The position numbers were made by a program, and so were the translations under genes. The notes under the pieces are model-generated. The model had not been told where the DNA came from and searched no databases. It saw only the letters and a list, made by a program, of their open reading frames with translations. Below, piece after piece: positions 33,712-35,991 of a DNA stretch of 35,991 nt (positions within the stretch are counted from its first letter, which is position 1; every line of letters begins with the position of its first letter). The stretch comes from Sphingobacteriales bacterium (GTDB lineage Bacteria > Bacteroidota > Bacteroidia > Sphingobacteriales > Sphingobacteriaceae), in NCBI GenBank assembly GCA_947505035.1, contig CANNIS010000008.1, forward strand, positions 1-35,991, given 5' to 3'.

Positions 33712-35268
33712 ATGATCAAAGAAATCGAATTAGGTATTTCGCCTACTATTATCAACGACGCAGAGGCTTTAAAAGCTTTTATATCAAAAAACATTGGTTT
33801 TCCTGTTCATCGTATCCATGCATTTGAAATTAAGAAACAATCCATCGATGCTCGTTCCCGAATCATTGTTTTTCGAGCTAAAATGCTTGTGTATATAGAT
33901 GAAGATCCTATTCAAACACCTAATCCCCATTTATTTATTCCTCAAAAAATAAATCATGCAAAGCGGGTTTTGGTTATTGGTGCTGGTCCTGCCGGATTAT
34001 TTGCAGCCTTGCGTTTGATAGAATTAGGATATCAACCCATTGTAATTGAAAGAGGAAAAGAGGTACAGGCTAGGCGCAGAGATTTAGCGGCAATTAATAA
34101 AAATGGAATTGTAAATCCAGAATCTAATTATTGTTTTGGCGAGGGCGGCGCAGGCACTTATTCCGACGGAAAATTATATACTCGTTCCACTAAAAGAGGC
34201 GATGTAGATCGAATTTTAACTCGATTTATCGAACATGGCGCCGATCCAAATATTATGGTAAACGCGCGTCCGCACATTGGAACCAATAAGCTGCCGCAAA
34301 TTATTGTGAAATTGCGCGAGCAAATTTTAAATTGTGGAGGCGAAATTTTATTTGATGCAAAAGTTATTGATTTCGACATCGCATTTGGTTTGTGCAAAGG
34401 CGTGCAGCTAGCCGACGGCACTCGCATTGCGGCCGAGGCATTAATTTTAGCTACAGGTCATTCGGCAAAAGATATTTATGAATTATTAGATAGAAAAAAA
34501 ATTAAAATTGAAGCGAAAGCTTTTGCGATGGGTCTTCGCATCGAACATCCGCAAGCACTGATCGATCAAATTCAATATAAATGTGAATTGCCACATCCAA
34601 ATTTGCCACCTTCTTATTATAGTATAGTGGAACAAATAGATGGGCGTGGCGTTTTTTCTTTTTGCATGTGTCCGGGCGGTATTGTTGCACCTTGCGCCAC
34701 CGCGACTGACGAAATTGTAGTCAATGGTTGGTCGCCTTCTAAGCGAAATAATCCATTTGCAAATTCGGGTTTAGTGGTACAAGTAAATTTAGAAGACATT
34801 CCTGGCATTACTCAATCGCCTTTAGCGGCATTGCATTTTCAACACAAAGTAGAGCAATTGGCTTTTCGCCTAGCGGGCAACACCATTAAGGCTCCTGCGC
34901 AAAGAGTAGCCGATTTTATCAATCGAAAAGTTTCTACAGATCTTCCTAAAAACTCCTATATACCCGGTCTTACCGCTTTATCTTTAGACGAAGTTTTACC
35001 TGGTTTTGTGTCGGATAGTATTCGAAAAGCATTGCCCATTTTTGGAAAGAAAATGAAAGGTTATGATAGCAACGAAGCATTATTAATTGGCGTGGAGTCG
35101 CGTACTTCTTCGCCTGTTAGAATTCCAAGAGATAAAATTACTTTACAACATCCCGAAGTTTCGGGATTTTTCCCATGTGCAGAAGGGGCTGGATATGCCG
35201 GCGGCATTGTGTCTGCAGCAATCGATGGCGAAAAATGTGCCGAAGCAGTTGCACAATTTTTAAACTAA
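33712..35268 (+). CDS. FAD-dependent dehydrogenase (NAD(P)/FAD-dependent oxidoreductase)
   Basis: 518 residues. An N-terminal small alpha/beta domain (about 1-80, containing RIHAFEIKKQSIDARSRI) precedes the FAD-binding Rossmann motif VLVIGAGPAGLFAALRL (about 86-102) and the IERGKEVQARRRDLAAINK segment. FGEGGAGTYSDGKLYTR follows, then the second dinucleotide region. The final segment FPCAEGAGYAGGIVSAAIDG closes the FAD site. This pattern is that of the uncharacterised FAD-dependent dehydrogenase group (COG2509-like), widespread in bacteria; substrate unknown. It starts with its own promoter and is followed after 14 bp by the CoA-binding gene, so the two probably share a transcript. Confidence 0.88.
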   Translation: MIKEIELGISPTIINDAEALKAFISKNIGFPVHRIHAFEIKKQSIDARSRIIVFRAKMLVYIDEDPIQTPNPHLFIPQKINHAKRVLVIGAGPAGLFAALRLIELGYQPIVIERGKEVQARRRDLAAINKNGIVNPESNYCFGEGGAGTYSDGKLYTRSTKRGDVDRILTRFIEHGADPNIMVNARPHIGTNKLPQIIVKLREQILNCGGEILFDAKVIDFDIAFGLCKGVQLADGTRIAAEALILATGHSAKDIYELLDRKKIKIEAKAFAMGLRIEHPQALIDQIQYKCELPHPNLPPSYYSIVEQIDGRGVFSFCMCPGGIVAPCATATDEIVVNGWSPSKRNNPFANSGLVVQVNLEDIPGITQSPLAALHFQHKVEQLAFRLAGNTIKAPAQRVADFINRKVSTDLPKNSYIPGLTALSLDEVLPGFVSDSIRKALPIFGKKMKGYDSNEALLIGVESRTSSPVRIPRDKITLQHPEVSGFFPCAEGAGYAGGIVSAAIDGEKCAEAVAQFLN

Positions 35269-35282
35269 ATTAATTTAACAAC

Positions 35283-35642
35283 ATGAAAAAAACAGTAATT
35301 ATTGGCGCCACTGTCAATCCCGAAAGGTATGCTTTTAAAGCTGCTCAAATGCTCTTAAAATTTGGACACGAGATCTGTTTGTTTGGCTTACGTGCAGGAC
35401 AAGTGAACGACATTCCCATTCAAACAAGTTTAACACATTGCGAGGATGTGGATACCGTAACTTTATATGTTTCTGAAAAAAACCAAGCAGAATACATCCC
35501 TTTTATTTTAGCATTAAAACCGAAAAGAGTTGTTTTTAATCCAGGTACCGAAAGCGCGCATTTTCAAAATATCTGCGAAGAAAGCGGCATTGAAGCAGCC
35601 GAAGCTTGCACTTTAGTATTATTGAGCACCGGTCAATATTAA
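35283..35642 (+). CDS. CoA-binding-domain protein
   Basis: 119 residues, a small Rossmann-like protein of the CoA-binding 2 family. MKKTVIIGATVNPERYAFKA is the typical nucleotide-binding N-terminus. VVFNPGTESAHFQNICEESGIEAAEACTLVLLS is the typical C-terminus with its conserved Asn-Pro-Gly and Glu. Homologues bind CoA, the same fold as succinyl-CoA synthetase alpha, but their role is not known. It lies 14 bp after the dehydrogenase gene. No terminator is obvious in the roughly 45 bp following it, before the tandem promoters. Confidence 0.85.
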   Translation: MKKTVIIGATVNPERYAFKAAQMLLKFGHEICLFGLRAGQVNDIPIQTSLTHCEDVDTVTLYVSEKNQAEYIPFILALKPKRVVFNPGTESAHFQNICEESGIEAAEACTLVLLSTGQY

Positions 35643-35691
35643 ATTTTCCTGCTCATTATCAGGCTATTTATAGGTTAAAGTTTATCAGGAG

Positions 35692-35721
35692 TTGCGAATG
35701 CGGTTTTCTTGCTTACCTTTG
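35692..35721 (+). promoter_or_regulatory. upstream copy (P1) of tandem promoters before the putative rRNA operon
   Basis: TTGC (35692-35695), 18 bp and TACCTTTG (35714-35721). The second box matches TAnnTTTG exactly; the first has one mismatch to TTTG. The segment after it (GCAGCCCTATCA) is nearly repeated after P2, 75 bp downstream, indicating a duplicated promoter. Confidence 0.6.
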
Positions 35722-35765
35722 CAGCCCTATCAAAAGCATATTTTATTAAAAATAATGTAATTGTA

Positions 35766-35796
35766 TTTGGTGGGTAACATTATTTTTCTACCTTTG
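35766..35796 (+). promoter_or_regulatory. downstream copy (P2) of tandem promoters, perfect consensus
   Basis: TTTG (35766-35769), exactly 19 bp, then TACCTTTG (35789-35796): an exact Bacteroidota promoter match. The start would be around 35803, in GCAGTCCTTTC. The TACCTTTGCAG core is shared with P1. Strong tandem promoters like these commonly precede rRNA operons. Confidence 0.8.
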
Positions 35797-35802
35797 CAGT
35801 CC

Positions 35803-35991
35803 TTTCAGCGCAAGGTTTGGGTATAAGTTGGAGATAAAGAGAGGAAAAAGTATAACGATTGCGGGGCACACAAGCGGGTTCGAGTCCGGCACAATTGTCA
35901 AAAAGGATTTTCAAGCGTGAAAATCCGAGAGTTCTTTGAGATGTACTATGAAGCATAGCGGATGATTCAATCGTGAGATTGAAGAATCAAA
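35803..35991 (+). other. structured leader, probably of an rRNA operon continuing past the window
   Basis: About 190 nt without an open frame. It includes a tRNA T-arm-like GGTTCGAGTCC (35877-35887) and a boxA-like AGTTCTTTGA (35930-35939). Three hairpins are visible: GGATTTTC/GAAAATCC with loop AAGCGT (35905-35926), CTATG/CATAG with loop AAG (35946-35958) and TTCAATC/GATTGAA with loop GTGA (35966-35983). AGTTCTTTGA shortly before the 16S gene is common in Bacteroidota. The 16S sequence itself is not reached, so the call rests on the promoters and boxA. Confidence 0.6.
35930..35939 (+). promoter_or_regulatory. boxA-like antitermination element in the rRNA leader
   Basis: AGTTCTTTGA resembles boxA (TGCTCTTTAA) and the GTTCTTTGA motif common just upstream of Bacteroidota 16S genes. 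It would recruit NusB/S10 for antitermination. Motif match only. Confidence 0.45.

Noticed and set aside
35851-35900. A complete tRNA gene
   Set aside because: Only a T-arm-like segment is present; no anticodon arm, D-arm or paired acceptor stem could be traced.

Overview
The window looks like an ordinary chromosomal segment of a low-GC member of the Bacteroidota. The evidence is: a large surface protein ending in the gliding-motility/type IX secretion (T9SS) C-terminal signature; a TonB-dependent receptor with a carboxypeptidase-regulatory N-domain; an SDR-type threonine dehydrogenase of the flavobacterial kind; and several sites matching the Bacteroidota promoter (TTTG, about 19 bp, TAnnTTTG). 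Start codons generally lack Shine-Dalgarno sequences. I cannot fix the genus from this sequence. No phage, transposon, CRISPR array or complete tRNA/rRNA gene is visible.

Layout. (1) 1-4832, minus strand: the start of cysS, then a tight operon mutL > rhomboid > rhomboid > EEP-family phosphohydrolase. (2) 4962-7892, plus: a secreted two-enzyme fusion, GH3 beta-N-acetylglucosaminidase plus class-C beta-lactamase-like serine hydrolase. (3) 7960-12567, minus: a large lamin-tail-domain T9SS cargo, an L-threonine 3-dehydrogenase and a previously uncalled 59-residue ORF. (4) 12714-17503, plus: asd, then ispH, a CrtZ-type carotene hydroxylase and a TonB-dependent receptor. (5) 17471-19497, minus: waaA (Kdo transferase) with an outer-membrane-like partner. 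(6) 19636-24033, plus: a nucleotide-sugar operon ugd-uxs-galE-rfbB. (7) 24037-25745, minus: a MacB/FtsX-type ABC permease and an IscA/ErpA-type Fe-S carrier with a clear promoter and terminator. (8) 25943-29721, plus: a membrane-anchored protein of unknown function, a methylmalonyl-CoA mutase catalytic subunit, and a 5'-nucleotidase split into two exported proteins in reversed order. (9) 30097-31524, plus: dnaA behind an AT-rich leader. (10) 31741-33550, minus: lemA and two TPM-domain genes. (11) 33712-35642, plus: an FAD-dependent dehydrogenase and a CoA-binding-domain protein. (12) 35643-35991: tandem promoters and a structured leader that look like the upstream part of an rRNA operon; the rRNA itself lies beyond the window.

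Most of the window is envelope biology (Kdo transfer, nucleotide sugars, outer-membrane receptor, peptidoglycan-directed hydrolase, rhomboids, T9SS cargo) mixed with housekeeping genes. I did not find a convincing new multi-gene system. The most unusual sequence-level observations are two separate cases where the 3' end of a gene is tandemly duplicated across its stop codon in an otherwise open frame (7918-8001 and 31634-31766), the split, reversed and differently exported 5'-nucleotidase, and a tRNA T-arm-like segment inside the putative rRNA leader.
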